Source of the DNA: CAWBBA01 sp963741625
GTDB lineage: Bacteria; Desulfobacterota; Desulfomonilia; Desulfomonilales; Desulfomonilaceae
Length of the DNA stretch: 64,000 nt
Reading direction: 5' to 3'
NCBI GenBank assembly: GCA_963741625.1
Contig: CAVUIT010000019.1
Location: forward strand, 1 to 64,000
Below the pieces are notes generated by a model that was given only the letters and a program-made list of their open reading frames with translations, was not told the origin of the DNA and did no database searches. Both the position numbers and the translations under genes were made by a program. The first letter of the stretch is position 1. Every line of letters starts with the position of its first letter. Positions 8,510 through 17,280 of this stretch are shown here, in pieces.

Positions 8510-9525
8510 TGTTTACCCTTTGTCGGGGCGGGTGTGTTTGGCTTTAGTTTCAACTTCACTGTCACCGGCATTCCCTGCCGAAGTCCATTATCAGGATCAT
8601 CCACAATCACCCGCAGGCGATAGACAAGCTCAGTGCGCAAGTCTGTCGTCTCGACATTTTTCGGTGTAAACTCCGCCACAGGCGAGATAAAGCCGATTTG
8701 TCCGTGATAAGGCTTTGTCGGTTGACTGTCAGTGTAGACGTCAGCGGGCATTCCTTGATAAATCCGGCCGAGGTCTCGCTCGGAAACGTAGGTGCGGATC
8801 CAGACAGGAGATAGGAGCTGCAAGGTATAGACGGTCTGCCCTGCTGAGACTATCGCTCCCGGCTCTCTGACACGAGTGAGAATTATTCCGTCAGCCGGTG
8901 AGTGAATCTCCGTGTCCTGCAGGTTGATCTCAGCCTGGGCGAGCCGCGCCTTGGCGGCTGCTAGATTGGCTCGCGCCTCCTGAACGTCCTCCACACGAAA
9001 ACCCGCTAGTGCGAGTGCCAGATCTGCCTGTGAGAGCTGATCCTGAGCTTGTGCCGCGTCCCGGTCTGCTAAAGTGTCGTCGTACTGCTGCTTGGAGATC
9101 GATCCGCTCTGCACGAGAGAGAGCCGTCGCTCATACAAGCGCTCAGCGTTCTTGAACCGAACCTCTCTTTCATGGGCCGCGGCCCTCGCCCGGTCTATTT
9201 CTTCGGGACGACTTCCTCTCTCCATCTTGGTTAGATTGGCCTCTTGAGCTTGCATTTGACCTATGGCCGTCCGAACATCCGCGTCGAAGGTGTCCTTGTC
9301 GAGGACAGCGATAATCTGGCCCTTCTTTATCCGGTCGCCTTCTTCAAATCTCATTTCCCCGATGCGGCCCGTGACACGGAATCCCAGATCGACCTGGCGG
9401 ATATCCACATTCCCATAGATCACCAGCTCATCGCGCTCCGTATTATTCCAACTCCGGTAGAGGCCCCATGTTGCCGCCACCAACAGGAGCGCCCCCACTA
9501 GAATTACCGGCAATCTTTTAGTCAT
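8506..9525 (-). CDS. ybhG: HlyD-family membrane-fusion protein, YbhG-like
   Basis: A periplasmic adaptor of 339 residues. The N-terminal membrane anchor is MTKRLPVILVGALLLVAATWG. Next come a biotinyl-lipoyl half (GRIGEMRFEEGDRIKKGQIIAVLD), a long alpha-helical hairpin (~90-190, rich in Ala/Gln/Glu/Arg), the second lipoyl half (EIHSPADGIILTRVREPGAIVSAGQ) and a beta-barrel. I chose the ATG at 9525 because GGGGGA lies eight bases upstream; the frame could start as far up as 9591. It overlaps the regulator stop by eight bases. It should link the inner-membrane ABC-2 pump to an outer-membrane factor, which is not encoded nearby. Confidence 0.88.
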   Translation of the reverse strand: MTKRLPVILVGALLLVAATWGLYRSWNNTERDELVIYGNVDIRQVDLGFRVTGRIGEMRFEEGDRIKKGQIIAVLDKDTFDADVRTAIGQMQAQEANLTKMERGSRPEEIDRARAAAHEREVRFKNAERLYERRLSLVQSGSISKQQYDDTLADRDAAQAQDQLSQADLALALAGFRVEDVQEARANLAAAKARLAQAEINLQDTEIHSPADGIILTRVREPGAIVSAGQTVYTLQLLSPVWIRTYVSERDLGRIYQGMPADVYTDSQPTKPYHGQIGFISPVAEFTPKNVETTDLRTELVYRLRVIVDDPDNGLRQGMPVTVKLKLKPNTPAPTKGKQ

Positions 9526-10239
9526 CTCGACGTCCCCCTTCATGGCTGCCGCTTTCGTAAGTGCCTGGCACGCCAAGAATGGCGCTCGCATGTCTTATGA
9601 CAATGCTCTGCACTGCTTGAATTTCCCTCCGAGAGTATCCTTTCCACTGGAGGGAGCGGATGACCGCTTCCCGAGAGGTTCGAAAAATTAGCACCTGACC
9701 GACAATGGCGATCACGCTTAGCATAGTTTCCGGGTCATCGGGTTGCCGATGGAGGATACGAGCCACCAATGCCAGGCAGCACTGTAGGACCGGCTGCATG
9801 ACCCCCTCGTAGATAATGTCAAAAGCTTTTGTCGGCTCCATCTGCTCCCTGAGTATGATCCCCGCCCAGCTCTTGGCTTCCGGCGTGCCGAGGATCGTTG
9901 AAACCATGGTGTTCAGAATCCTGGATAACATGGCGAAACACTCGGGACTGGAACAGCTCGAATTTGCCAAGGACTCGTTGATTTCAGCAACGGCCGAACC
10001 ATATGCCGCGGTTGCTTGATCGACAATGTGGCGAACCACTGCGTGGTAAAGCCCCTCCTTGCTTTTGAAATGATAGGGGATAGCGGCAAGGTTCACTCCC
10101 CGCGGTCGGCGAGCATGCGTGTGGTCGTGGCTTCAAAGTTGTAGCGACCGAAGATCTCCACACCGGCCTCAATAAGTTTCTGACGTGTCCGCTCTCCCGG
10201 CAGGCCGTCTCGCGCTCCGGGTCCCATTGTCGTTGCCAT
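9518..10239 (-). CDS. cecR: TetR/AcrR-family regulator, CecR-like, one frame break
   Basis: The start is the ATG at 10239 behind GAAAGGAG. The N-terminal helix-turn-helix part reads RTRQKLIEAGVEIFGRYNFEATTTRMLADRG. The frame then hits TGA, while the homologous protein continues in another phase with VNLAAIPYHFKSKEGLY and a long ligand-binding domain to 9518. The change lies at the CCCC run (10098-10101) and has the phase of a one-base deletion. The C-terminal domain (residues ~75-220) matches the CecR/DUF1956 type. In E. coli CecR represses its own ybhGFSR operon, and the same layout here suggests local autorepression. Confidence 0.82.
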
Positions 10240-10393
10240 CGCTGGAACTCCTTTCAGTCCGGACTCTCGAAGTAGAATTTAGTCATTCGTATGAATAAGT
10301 CAATCGTTAGTTTGCATTCTTGACCCCCATCGTCGTCCGCCTCTCAACACCTTCGCGGTAACCACTCAGTTACGCGGGTAATCGCTGGTCATT

Positions 10394-10480
10394 TGTCATT
10401 GCGAGGAGTGAAACGACGAAGCAATCTGAGCTTTGGCGGTGTCCCACGGGACGCGGGACTTCGCTCCGCTCGCAATGGCA
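10394..10480. repeat. TTGCGAGG-type inverted-repeat element
   Basis: TGTCATTGCGAG at the left end pairs with CTCGCAATGGCA at the right end with one mismatch. The interior carries GAAGCAATCT and GGGACGCGGGAC motifs. A related copy with perfect ends is at 22064-22219. The rest of the 436-base gap (10240-10675) shows no gene. Confidence 0.65.
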
Positions 10481-10675
10481 GTCTTTAGGCTCGGGTAACT
10501 GAGGGCTTACCCATCGCACACGAAAGTGATTGAAGATGTCATCCGGTTCTGTCAGAATCGTCCGTAACCCTTGATAGAGGTAGGATTCAGAAGAACCGAA
10601 GGTCTAGATCCTTGTTACGTGGTGGGCCCGAAAAGCCTCTCTCAGGGGAGTTGTAATCGAAAGGAGACTGGAATC

Positions 10676-11890
10676 ATGAGACGGTTTTCGACGATTATCC
10701 TCGCCGGGCTGATAGCAGGAATCTTCCTTTTCCAGGGAGTCGTTGCAGCACAAAACACTATAAAAATAGGCATGATAGACACTTATACCGGTCCTCCAAG
10801 TGTCTATTGCAATGATGTCAAAGACGGCTTCAAGTTGGCCTTGGACGAGATAAACGCCAAAGGAGGCGTGCTCGGCAAGAAGCTTGAATTTGTCACGCGA
10901 GATGACAAATTCAAGGTGGATCTGGCCCTTAGCGCTGCAAAAGAACTCGTCATGCGGGAAAACGTCGACATACTGGCCGGTACCACAAACAGCGCAGTCT
11001 CATTGGCCGTGTCCGACCTGGCAAAAAGGGAAAAAATCCCCTTCGTGGTGACGTTCGGGAAGAGCGCGGCGATCACCGGAGCGAAAGGCAACCGATATGT
11101 CTTTTCCATGAATGAGAATACGGCAATGGTTGGGCGAGCAGCGGCTATAGCCCTTGCGAAACGGCCGTACGTGAAATATTGGATTGCCGGCGATGATTAT
11201 GAATATGGGCATTCCGTAGCCCAGGAGACTTGGACACAGCTCAAGAAGCTCAAACCTGAAGTTCAGCTCATGGGGGAATCATGGTGGAAAGTGGGGGAGC
11301 CCGACTTTACGCCTTACATGACCTCAATCTTGGCAGCAAAACCTGATGCGGTCATCATTGCGGCAGGAGGAGCGAGCTGCGTGCCTTTCCTCAAAGCCGC
11401 GAAAGCAACAGGGTTTAATGAACGGGTACCGTTTATAGCGCACATGGCGATTGAGCTGTCCACACTCAAACCGCTCGGAATGAACGCGCCCGCAGGCGTG
11501 ATGGGTACATCACCCTATTTGTTTTACTTTCCCGAACTCCCTGAGAACAAAGCATTCACCGATAAATATAAGAAGGTGTTCGATAGATATCCCACTGCCG
11601 GATCATTCTGCGGTTACATTTCCGGCCTTTCTATAGCAAAAGCCTTTGAAAAGGCAGGCGCTGTGGATCGTGAGAAATTCATCGATGCTCTCGCCGGACT
11701 GACAATGGATTCCCCGGTCGGGAAAATAATGATCCGGGACTTCGATCATCAGATCATGCTGCCGATGTTTGTAGGGGTGACGAAAGTTGTGCCTGGTTAC
11801 GATTTCTTGATTGCCGGAGACATCGAAACCATTCCCGCAGACCAGGTCATAACGCCGCTTGATGAAGTGAAAAAGGCCAGAGGGGAATAG
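10676..11890 (+). CDS. Branched-chain amino-acid-type ABC transporter substrate-binding protein
   Basis: Starts at the ATG at 10676 behind AAGGAG. Length is 404 residues, with a Sec signal peptide (RRFSTIILAGLIAGIFLFQGVVAAQ). The mature part is a two-lobed LivJ-type periplasmic binding protein: IKIGMIDTYTGPPS, LALDEINAKGGVLGKKLE, GTTNSAVSLAVSDLAKR, IAGDDYEYGHSVAQ and SGLSIAKAFEKAGA. No permease or ATPase genes adjoin it; the IS110 element follows 65 bases downstream. It may have lost its partners or feed another transporter such as the liv-type system at 25-28 kb. Members bind amino acids, aromatic acids or short acyl compounds, and the ligand here is unknown. Confidence 0.88.
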   Translation: MRRFSTIILAGLIAGIFLFQGVVAAQNTIKIGMIDTYTGPPSVYCNDVKDGFKLALDEINAKGGVLGKKLEFVTRDDKFKVDLALSAAKELVMRENVDILAGTTNSAVSLAVSDLAKREKIPFVVTFGKSAAITGAKGNRYVFSMNENTAMVGRAAAIALAKRPYVKYWIAGDDYEYGHSVAQETWTQLKKLKPEVQLMGESWWKVGEPDFTPYMTSILAAKPDAVIIAAGGASCVPFLKAAKATGFNERVPFIAHMAIELSTLKPLGMNAPAGVMGTSPYLFYFPELPENKAFTDKYKKVFDRYPTAGSFCGYISGLSIAKAFEKAGAVDREKFIDALAGLTMDSPVGKIMIRDFDHQIMLPMFVGVTKVVPGYDFLIAGDIETIPADQVITPLDEVKKARGE

Positions 11891-11955
11891 AGTTTTCCTT
11901 ATCGCAGCGTTTGAGACGTGTCGTGTCATTCGCACAGTAGCGACTGTGTTCCGTG

Positions 11956-12897
11956 TCAAGGACAAGATGCTTGAAAGGGTTGTTTTTTTTTGATCATGGC
12001 ATTGAGGATCACCAGCATCTTTCTCATGCAGGCGACGAGGGCGACTTTCACGGGTTTGCCGGCCTGAATGAGTCGTAGGTAAAAGGGCCTGATGAGTGGA
12101 TTGAACCTTGTTGCCGAGACAGCGGCCATGTATAGAGCCTGGCGGACCTCTGCACGGCCCCCGGCGATCATGCGTTTTCCTCTCATTTTGCCGCTGTCTT
12201 TGTTCAACGGAGCTAGCCGGGCCAAGCAGGCGATTTCCTGGCGATCTGCCTGTCCCAGTTCAGGGAGTTTGGCTACCAACGTTGTGGCTGTCCTGGAGGC
12301 TATTCCAGGGAACGAGGTCAAGAGGTCTTCTTTTTCTCGCCAGAGAGGGGAATTCTTGATCAGGCTTTGCGTGTCGTCATCGATCTCTTTGATCTCTTGA
12401 TCGAGGGCTTCTATGATCGTTGCGATGCTATCCCTAACCCGTTTGGAACGAGCTCTATGGGAGCGATTTTTTTCTGAGGCACGCAATTCGATGAGTTGTC
12501 GGCGACGTGCCACGAGTTCCTTAAGCTCCTTTTCCTTTTCCGTTGGCAGCGGCTTGACTACAGGCTTGGTAGTTTCGGCAAAACGTGCGAGGACATATGC
12601 GTCAATCTTGTCTGTTTTTGCGAGTTTTCCAATGCCTCTGGCAAAATCCCTGACTTGGCGGGGATTGACGATAACAACAGGCAGTCCAACGCTTCCCAGT
12701 TCGGATGCGACGTCGATTTCATAGCCTCCCGAGGCTTCCATGACAATGATGGTTGGCCTGTCTTTCTGGAGTCGAGCTATGAGCTTAGAGATCCCTTTGG
12801 AATCATTCTTGCTGATAAAGTGCATGTCTTTGGGCAGTACATGCACATCCAATTGGTCTTCCGAAATGTCTATGCCAACAAATACTTCTTCATACAT
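11956..12897 (-). mobile_element. IS110-family transposase (DEDD recombinase)
   Basis: An intact frame of 313 residues from the ATG at 12897, or 318 from 12912. The N-terminal RuvC-like DEDD domain shows VFVGIDISEDQLDVHV, IIVMEASGGYE, VVIVNPRQVRDFARGIGKLAKTDKIDA and VLARF. The C-terminal domain has the Tnp20/IS116 features: LLTSFPGIASRTATTLVA, ACLARLAPLNKDSGKMRGKRMIAGGRAEVRQALYM and the serine-containing MAAVSATRFNP. Being intact, it could be active. IS110 ends lack classic inverted repeats, so I cannot set exact boundaries. The noncoding part upstream on minus (12913 to about 13200) is listed separately. Confidence 0.93.
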
Positions 12898-12912
12898 GTG
12901 TAGTGTCCCCAC

Positions 12913-13195
12913 CTTGTGGATGCGGGCTCCTGATTGGGCCCCGGCGACTGTTCGGGCTTTTTACACGAGGCGTTCGGCGATCCAGCTACCAGCTCGGTCT
13001 CAAGGGACCAAGGACCGGACGATCTACCGAGGCCCCCACCTGTCTCCCGCGAAGAGACGGGCGGATGTGTGCTCCCCCCTCTACCAAACCGTACTCTTAT
13101 TGACAACCAAGAGTACATCCGCCCCCCCTTCCAGGAAGTACCCATCCCTCGGTACGATGTCCCGGGACTAGCACCCCTCAGACGGGTCCGTACTT
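12913..13195 (-). ncRNA. Structured noncoding region upstream of the IS110 transposase (candidate bridge RNA)
   Basis: This ~280-base stretch lies directly 5' of the transposase on its strand and has no protein-coding content. It contains consecutive hairpins: GTCTC/GAGAC (13042-13058), an 8-bp GGGCGGAT/ATCCGCCC stem (13059-13066 with 13117-13124), and inside it a perfect 8-bp stem GTACTCTT/AAGAGTAC (13091-13098 with 13109-13116) with a 10-nt loop. IS110-family elements are known to encode a bridge RNA in this position, with internal loops pairing to target and donor DNA. Assignment here rests on position and foldability only. Confidence 0.5.
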
Positions 13196-13204
13196 AGGAC
13201 CAAG

Positions 13205-13345
13205 TACTTCTCGGAGTAATATACAAGGACCGGCATCTTGCCGGTCATTCTTCTTTCACGCTGTCCGGCATCTGGCCAGTCATTCGTTCTTCCCGTCGAC
13301 CGGCAATCCCGCGTTCTGCACTGGACGGTCCTACCGCGTGTTGCC
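13205..13345. repeat. GTAGGACCGGCA-type intergenic repeat copy
   Basis: The stretch holds ACCGGCATCTTGCCGGTCATTC, a second degenerate copy (TCCGGCATCTGGCCAGTCATTC) and GACCGGCAATCCCGCGTTCTGC, ending in GACGGTCCTACC. The same modules occur at 22110-22155, 23546-23623 and 38739-38834. The remaining gap to 13529 contains no recognisable gene. Confidence 0.6.
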
Positions 13346-13529
13346 GCAGCGGGGTAGGGCGGTCCATGGCCGCCAGGGGGGATTCGGGCCTTGGCGGCGG
13401 GGTCGGCCGCCATACTCAGATTGTGCCATGCCCAAAGCAATTGCTGAGACACTAAGCTAGTGTCATGTTTACGACTAATCACCGGCCTGCGTGCGTTCAC
13501 GCATGCAGGGTCTAAAGGAGCCAATCTCA

Positions 13530-14654
13530 ATGCCTGAACTTTTTGAAAAGACCTCGATTAAGTCCCTGGACCTCGATAATCGGTCCGTCCGGAGCGCGAC
13601 TTGGTCCGGAGTGGCCGACCGGAAGGGATACGTCACCGACAGGGCCATAGATTTTTACGGAAATCTCGCGGCCGGCGGGGTAGGGCTTATCATTACGGGG
13701 TTTCAGTACGTGATGCCCAACGCAATCGCCATGCTCTACCAGCTCGGCAACTACCGTGAGGACATGCTGGAGGGGCTCACACGTCTCGCCGAGGCAATTC
13801 ACTCGCAAGGCGGGAAAGTCATGGCCCAACTTGTTCACACAGGGAGTAAGGCGAATCCGGAACTGTTCCCGGAAGAAGGGGAGATCTGGGGCCCGTCAGC
13901 GGTGACTGATCCTTTGACTGAAAGGACTCCGAAGGAGATGACGCGCCAGGAGATAACTCAGGCCATCGAGGCGTATGCGGTGGCGGCTTCTCGTTCGCAG
14001 AGGGCAGGATTCGACGGAATCCAGCTTCACGGCGCTCACGGGTACGGCATCAACCAGTTCCTCTCCGGCGCATCGAATCAGCGATCCGACGGATACGGGG
14101 GGGACATAGGCAAGCGCTACCGCTTCCTCGGGGAAGTGATGGAGGCCGTAAGAGGAGCTGTGGGCCAAGACTACCCGCTCTTTATCAAGTTGAGCGGCCA
14201 CGATTATATTGACGGTGGGCTTACGACCGAAGAGTCGCTCCACGTGGCTCGCCGGCTGGTCGATGACGGAATAGACTCCATCGAGGTGAGCGCGGGCAGC
14301 CGGGCCTCGGCCAACGGAATGGTCCCGTCTCGCGGGAACATTCACAAGGAAGAGAATGAGGCTTACCTGGCGCAATTGGCGGCCCGCTTCAAGGAATCAG
14401 TTAACGTTCCTATTATCACCGTGGGCGGAATAAGATCTCCAGCGGTGATTTCAAAAATTCTCGACGACGGCCTCGCGGATTACGTGGCATTGTGCCGCCC
14501 CTTCATCCGGGAACCCCATCTGATCAACCGCTGGAAAAGCGGCGATCTCGAGAGAGCAAAGTGTATTTCTTGCAATGGGTGCTTCGAGACAGGACTGGAA
14601 GGGTCCGGGGTTAGCTGCAAGGCGGAGAGAAAGCTTAAGGAGAAGGGTAAATGA
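13530..14654 (+). CDS. Old Yellow Enzyme-family NADH:flavin oxidoreductase
   Basis: Starts at the ATG at 13530 behind AAAGGAG; 374 residues. FMN TIM-barrel features are in order: TSIKSLDLDNRSVRSATW, AAGGVGLIITG, GGKVMAQLVHTG, FDGIQLHGAHGYGINQFLS (substrate His pair region), NQRSDGYGG, FIKLSGHDY, and the C-terminal phosphate-binding VPIITVGGIRSP...ADYVALCRPFIREP. The C-terminus ends with a cysteine cluster (CISCNGCFETG), which recalls larger OYE members that bind an iron-sulfur cluster, but the protein is short and has no C-terminal FAD/NAD domain. It likely reduces an activated alkene. It is flanked by IS110 and a convergent kinase gene, so there is no operon context. Confidence 0.87.
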   Translation: MPELFEKTSIKSLDLDNRSVRSATWSGVADRKGYVTDRAIDFYGNLAAGGVGLIITGFQYVMPNAIAMLYQLGNYREDMLEGLTRLAEAIHSQGGKVMAQLVHTGSKANPELFPEEGEIWGPSAVTDPLTERTPKEMTRQEITQAIEAYAVAASRSQRAGFDGIQLHGAHGYGINQFLSGASNQRSDGYGGDIGKRYRFLGEVMEAVRGAVGQDYPLFIKLSGHDYIDGGLTTEESLHVARRLVDDGIDSIEVSAGSRASANGMVPSRGNIHKEENEAYLAQLAARFKESVNVPIITVGGIRSPAVISKILDDGLADYVALCRPFIREPHLINRWKSGDLERAKCISCNGCFETGLEGSGVSCKAERKLKEKGK

Positions 14655-14692
14655 TGATGAGGGCGCCCACGGGTCGCCCTACGTCCTGACCC

Positions 14693-16605
14693 CTACGCGG
14701 AACGCGTTGCCGCCTCTGAAAGTAAGTGATTTGAAATTGTGAATGTAAATGTAGAACCCGCACCGGGATTCGATTCACACCAGATGCGCCCTCCATGGCG
14801 GCGAAGTAGAGTTCGTACGTGCGCCAAGCCTATTCCCTCGCCTGGAATACCTTTGATGGACCCACGGTGGAAGACCTGAAATATCTGGCTCAAGTAGGCC
14901 AGGTCAACGCCACGTCCTTGGTCTTGTACGACAAACACCGTCTCGTGAGGAAGGCGATGCCCTGTAATAATTATTTCCTGAGGGCGTTCGGGGTCACGGA
15001 ACTTGATGGCATTGCTGAGGAGATTGGTCACTATCTGTTCCATTGCCAGTCGGTCTGCTATCGTCTCGGGCAATTCACGGACAGAGACCTTTGCGCTGGC
15101 CTCCTCAAGCTGATAACTCAACGACTTGACCGTCTCCGCAACAAGTTCGTTCATGTTCAACGACTCAAGGTGAAGTTCTCGGCGTTCCAGCCGAGACAAA
15201 TCCAAAATGACTTTTATGAGGGCGTTCATTCGGAATACTGAAGAGTTTATGAATCCCAAAGCCTCAGGAATGTCTTGTTCCAGAGCGGTTAGGGTCTGAG
15301 ATTTTTGGCTTTCATCCAAGTGACCGAGTCCAATCTGAACCGCTGGTTTGATAGCCTCCATTGTGGACTGAAGTTCCCCTGCAAATCCCTGGATATTTAT
15401 CAAAGGCGTACGAAAATCATGAGATATGATATAGGCGAAATCCTTTATTTCCTTGACGAGGTGCTTCAGCCGCTCTTCGTCTAATTTACGCTGAGTGATG
15501 TCTCTGGCGATAACCGCAAAACGATAGATTCCTCCATCGTCGTCTTTGATAGGGAAAGCCTGTCGCCCACATCCACCGAGCCGGACCGCTGGGTCCAAGC
15601 ATCCTGAATTCGTGGTTGAAATCTCCAGCGCCCTGAATAAATTGCATAAAACTGTCGGCTACTTGCGAACGGTCCTCCTCGTGAACATCCGTCAGCCATG
15701 ATGGCGGGATTTTCGTACAGCTCTTGGACGTCACGGCCGATCATCTTTTGGTAAGCAGGACTCACGTAGATGAATGAGTATGGTTCAGCGGACCGGATTA
15801 GCATCAAAACATCGCCGACATTTTCCGCTAATTGCCGATATTTCTCTTCGTCTCTAAGGATTGCTTCTTCCAGTCGAATTCGCTCCTCAATTTGAGCTTT
15901 TAGCTCGGTCTTTTGCTCCCGCAATGAGTGGACCAGGTCAGTATTTGCAAACCGCAATATGAGGGATTCCGTGTTTATGTCATGCATTCGGCGGCCCATG
16001 AGAATTAGGACCGCGGTATACATCAGTATCAGGACGCCTACGGTCACGTGCGCGCTGATCGCCTTGATAGAGGAATCGCCCCGAGAGTGGGAGTAACATG
16101 GCAAGAATCACGGGGAGATAAGCGGTAGTGGACATGTGGTGCACAGTGGCTACGCAAGTTGCTCCGGCAATGAACATGGCAAGAATAGACTTGTGAAGTG
16201 CGGAATCCTGAGGAAAAAGTAACACACCTGCCAGACCCCACCACAAACCTATGGCGATGGCTCCCACAATAGTACCACTTGGCCCAGGGCACTATTTCAG
16301 AGCTGGAAGGAGAAGCCTTGTGAAATGCCCATGCCAATGCCTGTCTGCTCGCATACAACGCAAGGAAGCCTGTCAGCCAAACAAGCAAATTGGCATGTGA
16401 GACCGCGTTCCACAGGGCTATCACAACGATTATCCCGGATATCGCAGCCCCGAGGGCCGCAGCGGACAGACAGGGAAAAGGCTTGCGAAACTTGCGCCAG
16501 AAGTAGTTCTTGTTGGTTAATATGGGGTTCCGTCTCAGGACCGGCTTCATCTGGCCGGCGAGAATTCTCGTGAACCTTATCCGTCGATCTCATATGAAAT
16601 TCCAT
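14693..16605 (-). pseudogene. Membrane-bound PAS sensor histidine kinase, broken by about five frame changes
   Basis: Pieces in successive frames together give one protein. An N-terminal membrane sensor (from the ATG at 16605; hydrophobic segments ~16510-16000, e.g. ALGAAISGIIVVIALWN, ILAMFIAGATCVATVHHM and VTVGVLILMYTAVLILMG) precedes a coiled linker (HSLREQKTELKAQIEERIRLEE). Next are a PAS domain (DVLMLIRSAEPYSFIYVSPAYQKMIGRDV) with its PAC end (YRFAVIARDITQRK), HisKA (FAYIISHDFRTPLINIQGF, His phospho-acceptor) and HATPase_c (VTNLLSNAIKFRD, VQDQGRGVD, GEGIGLAHVRTL). Frame changes fall near 16510, 16270, 16085, 15705 and 15560, all with the phase of one inserted base. It is either a pseudogene or an error-damaged sequence. 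No response regulator is adjacent. Confidence 0.75.
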
Positions 16606-16674
16606 GAATCCCGCTCTTGGCGGAATGCTTGGTAAGCGGACCGGAATTACGGGGCGACCATCCCATCCTGTGGG

Positions 16675-16936
16675 TCACGGCGCCTTTAACCACTCATTCG
16701 ACTGTCTGTCGCACACGAAGTAAGCTCCGATTCCCCCCGAATGTTGTGCCGAGAACAGGATATAGCAGCCGCCTTCCATGGTAAACAGATTTCTCACCTT
16801 TTTTTGAGCGTAACTCTCCTTTGTTCCCTCGGTCAAGCGTAATCTTCGGAGTTGCTCATCTCACGAAGACGGCCTGGTAATACTGAGCCAATGGAAAGGC
16901 TGAAGGCACATGAACGACCGCCTCCTTGCATGACAT
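16675..16936 (-). pseudogene. Possible small broken gene of unknown function
   Basis: Two short minus-strand frames join with a single phase change near 16863: MSCKEAVVHVPSAFPLAQYYQ from the ATG at 16936, then EGTKESYAQKKVRNLFTMEGGCYILFSAQHSGGIGAYFVC...WLKAP to the TGA at 16675. The composition looks protein-like and the phase change again has the sign of an inserted base. I do not recognise the family. The rest of 16606-17188 shows nothing I can name. Confidence 0.3.
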
Positions 16937-17188
16937 AAGCCTCTCGCTCTAGCCCTGCCAGGATCTAGCGGACCGAATAATGGAGGTTCAGGTGCCTGGG
17001 AATGACGTCGTCGCTGTCATGGGTGGGTTAGTTCACGTCTCTGAACTTTGGCTCAAAAGGTAATAGCTGATGCTGTCATGGCTCGATTACGAGAATGACT
17101 GGAACAAAAGGGCCATAATGTTCTTAGACAAGCATCCAGGCCTCGCGCGCTCAACTGATAATATGTTTACGATCCGGAATCTTTTCTG

Positions 17189-17250
17189 TTGACAATCTCC
17201 GAATTCGGGCTGTAATGTGAGTGACCGCTCGGAATATGAGTGACTGCTCG
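17189..17250 (+). promoter_or_regulatory. Sigma-70-like promoter with a duplicated operator-like motif
   Basis: TTGACA at 17189-17194 is followed after 18 bases by TAATGT at 17213-17218. Overlapping and just downstream are two direct copies of GTGACYGCTCGG (17221-17232 and 17240-17251 approximately), 19 bases apart. The position directly before a TetR-family gene suggests an autoregulatory operator; this is inference from layout. Confidence 0.5.
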
Positions 17251-17280
17251 GGAACCTTCTCACTTCTCAGGGGCGCCCAC

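Noticed and set aside
13042..13124. Group II intron or riboswitch upstream of the IS110 gene
   Set aside because: No intron boundary motifs, reverse transcriptase or known riboswitch core were recognised. An IS110-associated structured RNA fits the position better.
14655..14692. Transcription terminator between the OYE and kinase genes
   Set aside because: There is a GGGCG/CGCCC hairpin at 14660-14680 but no T-tract on either strand, so evidence is too weak to list.
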